From VRUE01 sp963712595 (GTDB lineage: Bacteria; Actinomycetota; Thermoleophilia; Solirubrobacterales; 70-9), in assembly GCA_963712595.1 (NCBI GenBank), contig CAVQIM010000004.1:1-64000 (forward strand): a DNA stretch of 64,000 nt, read 5' to 3'. A program made the translations under genes and the position numbers. Numbering within the stretch: position 1 is the first letter of the stretch; every line of letters starts with the position of its first letter. Of the stretch, positions 9,698 to 17,863 are shown piece after piece. The notes below the pieces were generated by a model. That model ran no database searches. It had not been told where the DNA came from and saw nothing but the letters and a program-made list of their open reading frames with translations.

Positions 9698-10438
9698 GTG
9701 CCCTCCACCACATCTCCCAACGGCAGCGCGTCTCCCGTCCCGCCCGACGAGAACCTTGGCGGTCTGATCGAGCGCGAGCAGCTGCCAAGCGGCCGCGAGG
9801 ACCTTCCCGAGCCCCTGATCGCCCACTCTCAGCGCGAACGGATCCTCGTCGCGATCGCCGACAGCTGCGCCGCGAAGGGCTATGGCGCGACGACGATCAA
9901 AGACGTCTGCGAGTCGGCCGGGGTTTCGCGGGCAACTTTCTACGAGCTGTTCAAGGACAAGGAGGATTGCTTCCACGCCGCGATGGAGCTCTCGCTCGCC
10001 GATGCGATGGGCCGGATCGTCGCCGTCTACTCGCCCGACAAGCCGTGGGCGACGATGGTGCGCGACGCGGCGGCAACCTTCCTCGACCTGCTCGCGAGCC
10101 GACCCGCCTTCGCCCGCATGGCGATGGTCGAGGCGCCATCCTCGGGCGACCGGGCCTTGGAGCTCTACGCCTCCGGCAAACGGGTGCTGCAGTCGCTGCT
10201 CGACCGGGGACGCGACGATCCGGTCGAGGAACGGGGGATCCCCTCCAGCGCCGGTCGCGCCGCCCTCGCCGCCGCCGAGTCGCTGATCGTCGGCCAGATC
10301 CTTGCTGGCAATACGGCGCGCCTGCCGGAGCTTCTGCCCGACATCGTCTACATCACGACGGTGCCCTACTTGGGGCAGGAGGAGGCACTGCGCCAGTCTC
10401 GTGAGGCGGAGAAGGCGATTCCTCCCGCCGAGGGCTGA
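9698..10438 (+). CDS. TetR/AcrR-family regulator (first of three)
   Basis: 246 residues from GTG at 9698, chosen because GAGGAG lies 6 bp upstream; the frame stays open further 5' but without family resemblance. After a ~45-residue variable N-terminus, the HTH runs from 'SQRERILVAIAD' through 'TIKDVCESAGVSRATFYELF', typical of TetR helix-turn-helix with YxxF at its end. The C-terminal ligand domain is helical and poorly conserved. It resembles the two TetR genes behind it (all have 'FYxxFxDKxxCFxAA'), indicating local duplication. Ligand and targets unknown; the operator-like dyad upstream suggests self-control. Confidence 0.88.
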   Translation: MPSTTSPNGSASPVPPDENLGGLIEREQLPSGREDLPEPLIAHSQRERILVAIADSCAAKGYGATTIKDVCESAGVSRATFYELFKDKEDCFHAAMELSLADAMGRIVAVYSPDKPWATMVRDAAATFLDLLASRPAFARMAMVEAPSSGDRALELYASGKRVLQSLLDRGRDDPVEERGIPSSAGRAALAAAESLIVGQILAGNTARLPELLPDIVYITTVPYLGQEEALRQSREAEKAIPPAEG

Positions 10439-10442
10439 GCGG

Positions 10443-11113
10443 GTGCCGCAGGCAGGGGGGAGAGGCGCGAGAGGTGGCGCCCGCCGCGGGGGCGCCACCG
10501 GCTGCCACCCGAGGTCGTCGCCCGCTCCCAGCGCGAGCGCCTGCTCGAGGCCGCGGTTCGGGTCGTTGCCGAGAAGGGCTACGCGGCAACCACCGTCGCC
10601 GACCTGACCAGGGAGGCCGGCATCTCCCGCACGACCTTCTACGAGATGTTCGAGGACAAGGAAGGGTGCTTCCTGGCTGCCTACGACAACGCGGTCGACG
10701 GCCTCCTCAGGCGGATCACCCGGGCCTACGAGGCCGAGGAAGGGTGGCCGCGACGTGCCCGCGCCGGGCTGCAGGCGCTCCTCGCCGCCCTGGCCGAGGA
10801 GCCGCAGCTGGCCCGCCTCTCCCTGGTCGACGTCGGCGCCGCCGGCCCCCCCGCGCAGCGCCGCTACCGTGCCGCCCTGCAGCGAATGACACCGCTCTTC
10901 GACGAGGGCCGCGACTTCGCTCCGGGAGGGCGTCAGCTCCCCGCAAACACCTCGAGGATGGCGATCGGGGCTGTCATCGGCCTGATCTCGGACGAGATCA
11001 TTGAGGAACGCGCGCGGCAGCTGCCGAATTTGCTTTCAGATGTCCTTTTTGCCACGCTGGTTCCGTATATCGGCCCAGTAGCGGCAGCCAGGGAGGTGGG
11101 CGAAGGAAGATAA
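10443..11113 (+). CDS. TetR/AcrR-family regulator with apparent frameshift near its start
   Basis: The HTH ('SQRERLLEAA' through 'DLTREAGISRTTFYEMFEDK') and the whole C-terminal domain read in one frame to 11113. That frame has no ATG, GTG or TTG between the preceding gene's stop (10436-10438) and the HTH; the next ATG, at 10646, lies inside the HTH. A GTG at 10443 with GAGGG 8 bp upstream is in another frame. Adding one G to the G6 run at 10455-10460 joins it perfectly, giving an N-terminus ending 'RGRHRLPPEVVA', the usual lead-in for this subfamily. So either one G was lost (mutation or phase variation) or the assembly is wrong here. Function as for its neighbours. Confidence 0.72.
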
Positions 11114-11130
11114 TAAACGCCTACGTACAC
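11114..11130 (-). promoter_or_regulatory. Candidate TetR operator, inverted copy
   Basis: On the minus strand this reads GTGTAC, four bases, GCGTTTA, identical in all 13 fixed positions to 9647-9663. It starts right after the stop of the second TetR gene and lies 56 bp before the preferred start of the third, a plausible operator position. That two copies flank a TetR cluster supports a regulatory site. Confidence 0.5.
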
Positions 11131-11186
11131 ATGCCGCTATGATGAAGGTACTGCAGAGTTTCCTGCCTAACTGGGACGGGGGGCCG

Positions 11187-11792
11187 ATGGCGACCGAATC
11201 GCGGCGTGAACTGATCCTCGCGGCAATGATCCGCGTCGTAGGCAGCAAGGGCTACAAGGAGACCTCGGTCGCCGACGTGATCGAGGAGGCGGGCACCACC
11301 CGCACGACCTTCTACAAGCACTTCGACGACAAGCACGCCTGTTTCCTGGCCGCCTACGACGTGCTGGTCGAGCGGGTCTTCGCCGAGGTGCTGGATCGCT
11401 GTAATGGGGAGCAATCCTGGCTTCGGCGCATGGAGACCGGGCTGGCCACGATCGTCGAGCTATTCGCCCTCGACCCCACGCTGGCGCGCACGGCCGTGGT
11501 AGAGGTTGCCGCGGCCGGCGCCGAGGCGCGCCAGCGCCACTGGAACGCGGTTGCGAGGTTCACCGAGTATCTCGAGGGCGGCCGCGAGCTCGCCGACGAC
11601 CGCGAGCTGCCGGAGAACATCTCGCTGCTCTCGGCGGGAGCCGTCTCCGGGCTGATCTTCGACGAGCTCCTGGCGGGGCGCGCCGCCCAGTTGCCGGCGC
11701 AGCTGCCCGAACTGCTCTTCGCGATGCTCGTCCCCTACATCGGCCCCCGCGCGGCCGCCGAGGAGATGCGCCGGGTTGCGGCCACCCGCTGA
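11187..11792 (+). CDS. TetR/AcrR-family regulator (third of three)
   Basis: 201 residues from ATG at 11187, preferred because a G-rich ribosome site (ACGGGGGG) precedes it; an ATG at 11139 would add 16 residues without a good site. The HTH is at residues ~8-50 ('ELILAAMIRVVGSKGYKET' ... 'EEAGTTRTTFYKHFDDK'). The C-terminal part aligns with the second gene of the cluster ('RQLP..L' and 'VPYIGP'), showing that these two are the closest pair. Ligand unknown. Confidence 0.9.
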   Translation: MATESRRELILAAMIRVVGSKGYKETSVADVIEEAGTTRTTFYKHFDDKHACFLAAYDVLVERVFAEVLDRCNGEQSWLRRMETGLATIVELFALDPTLARTAVVEVAAAGAEARQRHWNAVARFTEYLEGGRELADDRELPENISLLSAGAVSGLIFDELLAGRAAQLPAQLPELLFAMLVPYIGPRAAAEEMRRVAATR

Positions 11793-11874
11793 GTAGGTAC
11801 GCTCAGGGCGAGGTGCTCTTGGCGAGGGGTGGGCCGCGACTTTCACCTGCGCTCGGGGTCACAGTTTGGACCGA

Positions 11875-12966
11875 ATGCGAAGACTCCTGCTCATTTCCGC
11901 GACGGCGCTGCTGCTGGCGCTCTGGCCGGCACTCGCCGGCGCCCAGAACATGCCTGCCGGGTTCATCGGGATCTCGCCGCAGAACACCTCCGACGACGCC
12001 GACTTCGAGCTGATGCAGCTGGCGGGCATCGAGAGCGTGCGCCTGCCGCTGCCCTGGAGCGCGATCGAGAAGGAAGCCGCGGATCGCTTCGACCCCGACT
12101 GGTCGTGGTTCGACGACCAGGTCAAGCGCGCCGCCGAGCACGAGATCTCGATCTTCCCCTTCATCTCGGGCAGCCCCGAATGGGTGGCGCCGGATCCCGG
12201 CGACGAACCGGTCGAAAGCCCCTGGCAGCGTCGCGCCTGGACCGGCTTCCTGCGCGCCGCCGTCGAACGCTACGGGCCCCGCGGCGAGTTCTGGCAGGAA
12301 AACCCGGAGCTGCCGGCGCAGCCGATCCGCCGTTGGGAGATCTGGAACGAGGAGAACATCGTCACCTTCTCCCACCGCCCCAATCCACTCCGCTTCGCGC
12401 GACTGATCCGCATCTCCGGGCGCGTGCTGCACCGCGTCGACCCCAACTCCCAGGTGATCGTCGGCGGTTTCTTCGGCCGCCCGCTGCAGACGCCCCCGAA
12501 TATCCAATCGGGCGACTTCCTCTCGCGCCTCTACCGCGCCCGCGGGGTGAAGCGCTTCTTCGACGGCGTGGCGCTGCATCCATACGTCGCCGTCGCCAAC
12601 GCGATGGAGGCGCAGATAGACAACCTGCGGCGGGTGATGCGGGTCCACCATGACGCCCAGACGCCGCTCTACGTGACCGAGCTCGGCTGGGGCTCCGACA
12701 GCTTCGAGTCGCGCTGGGAGCGCGGCCCGCTCGGCCAGGCGAGGGAGCTCGATCGCGCCTTTGCCCTGCTCAGCGAGAATCGCCGCAGCTGGCGGGTGGG
12801 GGGTGTCTGGTGGTTCTCCTGGACCGATGCCGCCGCCTACTGTCAGTTCTGCGATTCGGCCGGTCTGCTCACGGAAGGGCACGAGGCGAAGCCGGCCTGG
12901 TACGTCTTCAACGCCTGGACCGGCGGCGACGCCGACACGGTGCCCCGGGCGTCACTCGGCTTCTGA
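11875..12966 (+). CDS. Secreted glycoside hydrolase, clan GH-A type
   Basis: 363 residues from ATG at 11875; TTG at 11866 would add three residues. Residues 1-23 are a signal peptide (ending AGA-Q). The mature part is a TIM barrel with the clan-A hallmarks: W-N-E at 157-159 (Glu159 as acid/base) and 'YVTELGWG' with Glu269 as likely nucleophile. 'PLPWSAIE' and 'ALHPY' also fit this clan (GH5/GH39-like). It probably cleaves an extracellular glycan; substrate not predictable. It stands alone between the TetR genes and the stress-regulation genes. Confidence 0.85.
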   Translation: MRRLLLISATALLLALWPALAGAQNMPAGFIGISPQNTSDDADFELMQLAGIESVRLPLPWSAIEKEAADRFDPDWSWFDDQVKRAAEHEISIFPFISGSPEWVAPDPGDEPVESPWQRRAWTGFLRAAVERYGPRGEFWQENPELPAQPIRRWEIWNEENIVTFSHRPNPLRFARLIRISGRVLHRVDPNSQVIVGGFFGRPLQTPPNIQSGDFLSRLYRARGVKRFFDGVALHPYVAVANAMEAQIDNLRRVMRVHHDAQTPLYVTELGWGSDSFESRWERGPLGQARELDRAFALLSENRRSWRVGGVWWFSWTDAAAYCQFCDSAGLLTEGHEAKPAWYVFNAWTGGDADTVPRASLGF

Positions 12967-13117
12967 GGGTTTTCGTGCCGTCCCTGGGTCGATCCCGCCG
13001 AGATCGACGTCGCTCCCGTGATGGACTTCTCGCGCTGACCGAGATACTGTCTTTTGGGTATAGCGAAGTGCTGTGCCTGTTCAGCCATTTCGTGCACTCA
13101 AACGATTCGGGGGGCGA

Positions 13118-14518
13118 ATGGATCTGATCGTGATGTCGGTGATGGGGGTGGCACTCGCCGCGCTCTGCGCCTGGCTGATCGTTCTGGTGATGCGGGGGAG
13201 GACCGCGCATCGTCGCTTCGAGATCCTCGGCGAAGTGGCTGCCGGATCCGAAGCTTCGGGCTCGCTCGAGGAGACCTTCGAGCGGATCTGCCACGTCCTC
13301 GTGCCCCAGATCGCCGACTTCTGCATGATCGACGTGATCGAGGGGGATCGGGCTCGGCGCGTGGCCGTTCGCGTCGTCGGCGCCGACCCGAGCGTCGAGC
13401 GGGGCCTGTGGGACCGCAGGCCCTCCGTGCCGGACTGGATGATGGAGAGCGGCGGGGATTCGATCACCCCGCGCTTCATCGAGCGGATGTCGGAGGCGGA
13501 GCTGCTCGAGCTCGCCCACGACGAAGGACCGGACCTCGAGTTCCTGCGCGGGATGGGTATCGGCTCGGCGATCACGTTGGCGCTGAAGGCACGGGGTCAG
13601 ATCAAGGGAGTGCTCACCCTCGGGGTTGCCTGGTCGGGACGGCACTACAGCGAGGGGGACGCTCACTTCGCCTGGATCCTGGCCGGGCGGGTGGCTCTCG
13701 CCCTCGACAACAGCGGGCTCTTCGCCGATCTCGAGCGGGCCGAGCGGGCGCGGGCGGAGATCGCCGAGACGCTCCAGCACGGACTGCTGCCGCCGCCGCT
13801 GCCGCATATTCCCGGCTGGTCGCTGGCCGCCATGTACCGCCCGGCCGGCGCCGAGAACGAGGTCGGCGGGGACTTCTACGACGCCTTCCGCGTCGCCGGC
13901 GGCTGGATGCTGGTGATCGGCGACGTCACCGGCCGCGGCGCCCAGGCCGCCTCGGTCACCGCGCTGGCCCGCTACACGCTGCGCACCGCAGCGGTGCTGA
14001 CCAACGAACCCGAGATCGCCCTCGCCACGCTCAACCGAGCGCTGCTCGCGCGCAGCGGTACCGCGCTTTGCAGCGTCGCCGCGCTGGCGATCAGCGAGGA
14101 TCCGGAGCAACCCGTGCGGCTGGTCGTCGCCGGACATCCGCCGCCGCTCCTGATCGACGGCGAGAGCGTCAGCGAGATTGTCGAGGCCGACCCGGTGCTT
14201 GGCGCCTTCCACGACGTCGATTGGAGCGTCGAGAGCACTTCGATCGAACCGGGACAACAGCTGGTGATGGTCACCGACGGGGTCATCGAGGCGAGCGGCG
14301 GCCAGGGTCGCTTCGGCGAGGAGAGGCTGCGGGCAGAGCTGACTGGGGCGACCAACCCCGCGCTGGCGGTGCAGCGGCTCGAAGGCGCACTGCGCTCCTT
14401 CACCGAAGGCGCCCTCGACGATGACGCGGCGATCCTCGTCGTCGCCCGCTCGGGCGAAGAGCGGCCCCCCTCCGCGACCGTCGAGCTGGCGGGTGTGGCC
14501 GGGGGAGGCAATGGCTGA
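13118..14518 (+). CDS. Membrane-anchored GAF-PP2C (RsbU/SpoIIE-type) phosphatase
   Basis: 466 residues from ATG at 13118 with GGGGGG just upstream. One membrane helix at residues ~2-23; a GAF-like sensor at ~35-210; then the SpoIIE/RsbU PP2C domain with 'ENEVGGDFYDAF', 'VIGDVTGRGAQAA', 'VAGHPPPLL' and 'DDDAAILVVA', keeping the metal-binding Asp residues. Such enzymes dephosphorylate an anti-anti-sigma protein to release a SigB-type sigma factor. An RsbW-like kinase and a SigB-type factor lie 2-4 kb away, supporting this role, but no STAS antagonist gene is in the window. GGGTAT at 13056-13061 resembles a SigB-type -10 box; a sigma-A reading (CTGACC, 18 bp, TATAGC) is equally possible. Confidence 0.92.
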   Translation: MDLIVMSVMGVALAALCAWLIVLVMRGRTAHRRFEILGEVAAGSEASGSLEETFERICHVLVPQIADFCMIDVIEGDRARRVAVRVVGADPSVERGLWDRRPSVPDWMMESGGDSITPRFIERMSEAELLELAHDEGPDLEFLRGMGIGSAITLALKARGQIKGVLTLGVAWSGRHYSEGDAHFAWILAGRVALALDNSGLFADLERAERARAEIAETLQHGLLPPPLPHIPGWSLAAMYRPAGAENEVGGDFYDAFRVAGGWMLVIGDVTGRGAQAASVTALARYTLRTAAVLTNEPEIALATLNRALLARSGTALCSVAALAISEDPEQPVRLVVAGHPPPLLIDGESVSEIVEADPVLGAFHDVDWSVESTSIEPGQQLVMVTDGVIEASGGQGRFGEERLRAELTGATNPALAVQRLEGALRSFTEGALDDDAAILVVARSGEERPPSATVELAGVAGGGNG

Positions 14519-14915
14519 GAGCTATCGGGCGCTGATCGGGCGTCTCTTCCACGCTTTCAACCAGCGCGACACGGAGTCGATCGTCTCGCTCTGCTCGCCG
14601 CGGATGGAATTCTTCGCGGTGACCGGCGAGGAGGTCGGGCGCGAGGCCCCGTACAGCGGGCGCGAGGGCCTGCGCGAGTACCTCGTCGACGTCGAACGGA
14701 TCTGGGAAGCGCTGCTGATCACTCCAGGCACGGTCGAGCAGCGCGGCGACCGCCTCCTGGTCTGCGGCCGTGTCTATTTGCGCAGTCGCGAACATGGCAT
14801 CCGCGACATGCCGGTGGCCTGGATCTGGCGAGTGCAGGACGGGCTCTTCGTCCGCGGCGAGGTGTTTGCCGATCCGCAGATGGCGATCGCCCACTTCGAC
14901 CGCGCCGCCGCCTGA
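14511..14915 (+). CDS. SnoaL/NTF2-fold protein
   Basis: 134 residues. ATG at 14511 overlaps the end of the phosphatase gene by 8 bp and has GGGGGAGG just upstream, so the two are co-translated. The N-terminal 'LFHAFNQRDTESIVSLCSP' helix and 'MEFF' strand are the usual signature of NTF2-like polyketide-cyclase/SnoaL proteins. Such folds bind small hydrophobic ligands or act as isomerases; here a ligand-binding accessory to the stress phosphatase is conceivable but unproven. Confidence 0.85.
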   Translation: MAESYRALIGRLFHAFNQRDTESIVSLCSPRMEFFAVTGEEVGREAPYSGREGLREYLVDVERIWEALLITPGTVEQRGDRLLVCGRVYLRSREHGIRDMPVAWIWRVQDGLFVRGEVFADPQMAIAHFDRAAA

Positions 14916-14942
14916 GCGATCCCTCTGTCCGGGCGGTGCCCT

Positions 14943-15680
14943 TCAGCAGGGTCGCCAGGGGCGGGCGAAGAGATCCGTGGACTTCCCGATCGCGCTGAAA
15001 TGGAGCTTGCGCGCGGTCGCGCAGTATTGACCCACCTTCAGCCCGTACTCCACCTCGAAGACGGCCTTGCGATGCCTGACGAAAGGCTTGTAGTAGCCAC
15101 ATTCGTGGAACTGGAAGCACCGCTCGGCGATCGCGAAGTCGAAGTCGTCCACAAGTGCCCTGGCCAGGCGCCCGTCGTTTGACAGCGCCACTGCCATTCC
15201 GCGGCCATGCACCTGGTTTGCCACCCAGCGGTAGAAGAGCAACCGGGCGTGTCGGCTGATCCCAGGCCCGCCCCGGTCTTCCCAGCCGGCCAGGTTGCCG
15301 GGCCCGACCGCGTCGAATCCCTTTCGCTCACACATCGCGAAGAGCCGTTCGAGCGAGTGAGTGGGCCCCCGGAAGCCGCTGAGGTCCAGATCGCAGATCA
15401 CCCTGGCGTGCAGGCGGTGCAGCTCTCGAACGGTGCGGTGCGTCGAGTTGACTCCATCTATCTCGAAGACGGGTACGTCGATAGAGGTGTCGATCCGCCC
15501 TTTCAGCTGCAACTGCCATGGCTTGGTCGTCGGCCGGGGCTGCCAGTGGCCCCGCCGGTCCTGCTCGGCGCTCGCCGTCTGGGTGGCCGTCAGCAGGGCT
15601 AGAGAGGAGAGGCCAATCGACAGTGCCAATCCCCACTCCAAGTGTCGTATGCGGTTCCGGGTGGGACGCAGGGAGGCCAT
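14943..15680 (-). CDS. Secreted endo-alpha-1,4-polygalactosaminidase-like protein (GH114)
   Basis: 245 residues. A basic N-terminus and hydrophobic helix (residues ~16-38, ending ASA) indicate export. The mature part carries GH114/spherulin-4-type motifs: 'WQLQLKGRID' at the start, 'VFEIDG', 'VICDLDLSG' and 'KGFDAVGPGNL', followed by 'GMAVALSND' and 'FAIAERCFQF'. The family hydrolyses alpha-1,4-galactosaminoglycans in the few characterised cases. It converges on the SnoaL gene with only 27 bp between stops and interrupts the otherwise regulatory neighbourhood. Confidence 0.85.
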   Translation of the reverse strand: MASLRPTRNRIRHLEWGLALSIGLSSLALLTATQTASAEQDRRGHWQPRPTTKPWQLQLKGRIDTSIDVPVFEIDGVNSTHRTVRELHRLHARVICDLDLSGFRGPTHSLERLFAMCERKGFDAVGPGNLAGWEDRGGPGISRHARLLFYRWVANQVHGRGMAVALSNDGRLARALVDDFDFAIAERCFQFHECGYYKPFVRHRKAVFEVEYGLKVGQYCATARKLHFSAIGKSTDLFARPWRPC

Positions 15681-15746
15681 GCGTTGACGCTACCCGCCCC
15701 TCCTCGGGGAGAAAACGATCGGAGCCGCTCTTGGCCGTTCCACTGA

Positions 15747-15772
15747 GTTTGCCGCCGCCTGCCCAGGGGTAG
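15747..15772 (+). promoter_or_regulatory. Candidate SigB/SigF-type promoter
   Basis: GTTTGC, 14 bp, GGGTAG matches the GTTT-N~14-GGGTA pattern of SigB/SigF-group promoters. It sits just upstream of the RsbW-like kinase gene. Initiation would fall near 15779, which favours the ATG at 15849 as the translated start. The bases after the -10 box (GCGAAATGG) resemble those after the GGGTAT at 13056 (AGCGAAGTG). Confidence 0.5.
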
Positions 15773-15848
15773 CGAAATGGCCCAAGACGAGACGGCTATG
15801 CTCGCATTCCGCGGGACCGGCTCTTTCCCAGCGGGGGAATCGCGGTTG

Positions 15849-16697
15849 ATGTCAAACGGATCCAAAATCAGCGAGAAGCCCACAGGCCTTCAGATGAGGC
15901 TTCCGGCCGAAGCCGAGAACGTGGCGGTCGTACGCCATGCATTGGCGGGGATGGCGGAGGAGATCGGCATGGACGAGGCCGGTGTCGCCGACCTGAAGAC
16001 GGTCGTGACAGAGGCCTGCATGAACGTGGTCGTCCACGCCTATCCGGACGGGACCGGTCCCCTCGTGGTCGACGCGGAGCCCGACAGCGACGGGCTCACG
16101 GTCATCGTCAGCGATAGCGGCTCTGGGATCAGCCCGCAGGCCGACCCGGAGCGCACGAGCCTCAAACTCGGCCTCTCGCTGATCGCCGCGCTCTCCGCCA
16201 GCTTCAGCATCTCCGGTGGGCTGGGCCGCGGAACCGAGGTGACGATGCGGCTGCCCCTACGGGGGGGCGGAGCCAACGGTGGCGGGCCGGCGGAAGAGCA
16301 GCGGCTGGTTCCAGAGGTCACGGGCACCGAGATCGCCGTCGGCCGCGTCGAGCTGCTCGAACCGGTGCTGGCCCGGCTCGTAGGTGCGCTCGCCGCACGC
16401 CGGGATCTCTCGATCGACCGCGTCTCCGATGCGGTCCTCATCACCGATGCGATCGCCGGGGCGGCCCCGGGGCGCTTCGCGGATGGCTGCGTCAGGCTCG
16501 CCCTCGGGGAGAGCGAGAAAGGCCTCGAGCTGCGCCTCGGCCCGATGGAAAAGGGTGCGGCTGGGGAGATTCGCAGGGAGCTGGCAGTGCCCGACCTCGG
16601 TGGCTCGCTGGAGACGCTGGCCGACGAGCTCGAGATCGACCAGTCCGATGACGGCGACTACCTGATCGTTCGCTTCATCGCTCTCGCAGCGGGCTAG
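15849..16697 (+). CDS. RsbW-like anti-sigma serine kinase with extra C-terminal domain
   Basis: 282 residues from ATG 15849; an ATG at 15777 with AGGGG upstream would add 24 residues of no family resemblance. The first ~140 residues are a HATPase_c_2 domain: 'LKTVVTEACMNVVVHAY' (N box), 'VSDSGSGI' (G1) and 'LGLSLIAALSASF' then 'GRGTEV' (G2). The remaining ~140 residues are not needed by classical RsbW and have a weak alpha/beta pattern suggesting a degenerate second copy. The family binds and inhibits SigB-type factors and phosphorylates antagonists. A SigB-type gene lies convergently just downstream. Confidence 0.88.
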   Translation: MSNGSKISEKPTGLQMRLPAEAENVAVVRHALAGMAEEIGMDEAGVADLKTVVTEACMNVVVHAYPDGTGPLVVDAEPDSDGLTVIVSDSGSGISPQADPERTSLKLGLSLIAALSASFSISGGLGRGTEVTMRLPLRGGGANGGGPAEEQRLVPEVTGTEIAVGRVELLEPVLARLVGALAARRDLSIDRVSDAVLITDAIAGAAPGRFADGCVRLALGESEKGLELRLGPMEKGAAGEIRRELAVPDLGGSLETLADELEIDQSDDGDYLIVRFIALAAG

Positions 16698-16861
16698 GAG
16701 GGATTGGCGAAACCCAAGTGCGGCGGGCCAGCGAGCGCCGGACCAAGCGGGACAAGGACGCAGGGAGGCCGAAGAGCAGCGCTATTCGGCCGACTGAGGA
16801 CGCCGTACCGCGCAGTGTCCGCCGCCGCTGGACGCGTGCGGGGGTTTCGCCAATCCCTCCT
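16696..16861. repeat. 20-bp perfect inverted repeats bounding a 166-bp spacer between rsbW-like and sigma genes
   Basis: AGGAGGGATTGGCGAAACCC at 16696-16715 recurs as an exact reverse complement at 16842-16861. The left copy starts at the stop codon of the kinase gene. The 126 bp between hold shorter imperfect complementarity (for example around GGCCGAA). No target-site duplication is evident. It could be a MITE-like element, a long hairpin acting as a terminator for the two convergent genes, or a protein site. Confidence 0.6.
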
Positions 16862-16890
16862 TGGCGCCACTCGCTGCCGCTGCGCTCCGG

Positions 16891-17766
16891 TCAGGCCCCC
16901 GGGGGCCCCCCGCGTTCCTCCTCGATCTGCTCGCGGATGCGAGCGAGGGCCCGGCGCAGGATGCGCGAGACGTGCATCTGCGAGTGACCGATGCGGTCGG
17001 CGATCTGCGATTGGGTCATGTCCTCGACGAAGCGCAGGCGCAGGACCACTCGCTCGCGCTCCTCGAGGAAGGGCAGCGCCGCGTCGAGCGCGATCCGGCC
17101 CTCGACCAGCTCGAAGCGCTCGTCCTCTTCGCCCACCCACTCGGAGGGCGCGGCCTCGTCGGAATCCTCGCCGCCGGCGGGCCGGTCGAGCGAGAGGGGG
17201 CGCCGGTTGGAGTTTGCCTCGAGAACCTCGAGCACGTCGGTCTGCTCGAGTTCCAACCGCTCCGCTATCTCGCCTACCGAGGGCGAGCGCTGCAGCTGCT
17301 TGGTCAGCTCGGTGATCGCCTTGTCGACCTCGGCCATGCGGTCGTGCAGGCCGCGCGGCACGCGTACGGTCCAGACCCTGTCGCGAAAGTGTCGCTTCAG
17401 CTCGCCCAAGATCGTCGGCGAGGCAAAGGCGGTGAAGGGGATGCCGCGCTCCGGGTCGAAGCGGTCGACCGCGTTCAGGAGGCCGAGGTTGGCGACCTGG
17501 AGCAGGTCGTCGAAGGACTCGCTGGCGCCGCGGTAGCGGAGCGCGAGCCGCTTGGCGAAGGGCAGGTTGCGCCTCACCAGCTCCTCGCGAATCGACGGGT
17601 CGCGATCGCTGGCGAAGCGCTTCCAGAGCTCGCGGTCGCTGGCGAGTTGCTCGCCCGCCCCCGGCGCTCTGGCCGTGTCGCTGTCGTCTATTTGGTCGCG
17701 CCTGGCAGCCATTGCGCTCGATGCGGCGGTGTCGCGGTCCTTTCTACCCGTTCGGGCTGGGTTCAT
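16891..17766 (-). CDS. RNA polymerase sigma factor, SigB/SigF/SigG group
   Basis: 291 residues. Region 2 has 'LVRRNLPFAKRLALRYRG' and 'DDLLQVANLGLLNAVDRFDP', followed by 'FTAFASPTILGELKRHFRD' typical of stress/sporulation sigma factors; region 3 'SPSVGEIAERLEL'; region 4 'LPFLEERERVVLRLRF' with the HTH 'MTQSQIADRIGHSQMHVSR'. It probably drives a general stress regulon under the RsbW-like kinase it converges on. Its divergent neighbour is superoxide dismutase, 97 bp away. Confidence 0.93.
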   Translation of the reverse strand: MNPARTGRKDRDTAASSAMAARRDQIDDSDTARAPGAGEQLASDRELWKRFASDRDPSIREELVRRNLPFAKRLALRYRGASESFDDLLQVANLGLLNAVDRFDPERGIPFTAFASPTILGELKRHFRDRVWTVRVPRGLHDRMAEVDKAITELTKQLQRSPSVGEIAERLELEQTDVLEVLEANSNRRPLSLDRPAGGEDSDEAAPSEWVGEEDERFELVEGRIALDAALPFLEERERVVLRLRFVEDMTQSQIADRIGHSQMHVSRILRRALARIREQIEEERGGPPGA

Positions 17767-17863
17767 GCCCGTACCGTGGGGGTGAGACGGCCCGAGCGGG
17801 TATCGAGTCGGCGGCGGCGTTAGGCTCCAGCCGACCTCGAATATCGACCAAAGGAGACGCCAG

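Noticed and set aside
10436..10438. Stop-codon readthrough joining the first two TetR genes into one protein
   Set aside because: Both are in the same frame, so it is formally possible, but a GTG with a ribosome site plus one missing G explains the second start more simply and gives the expected N-terminus.
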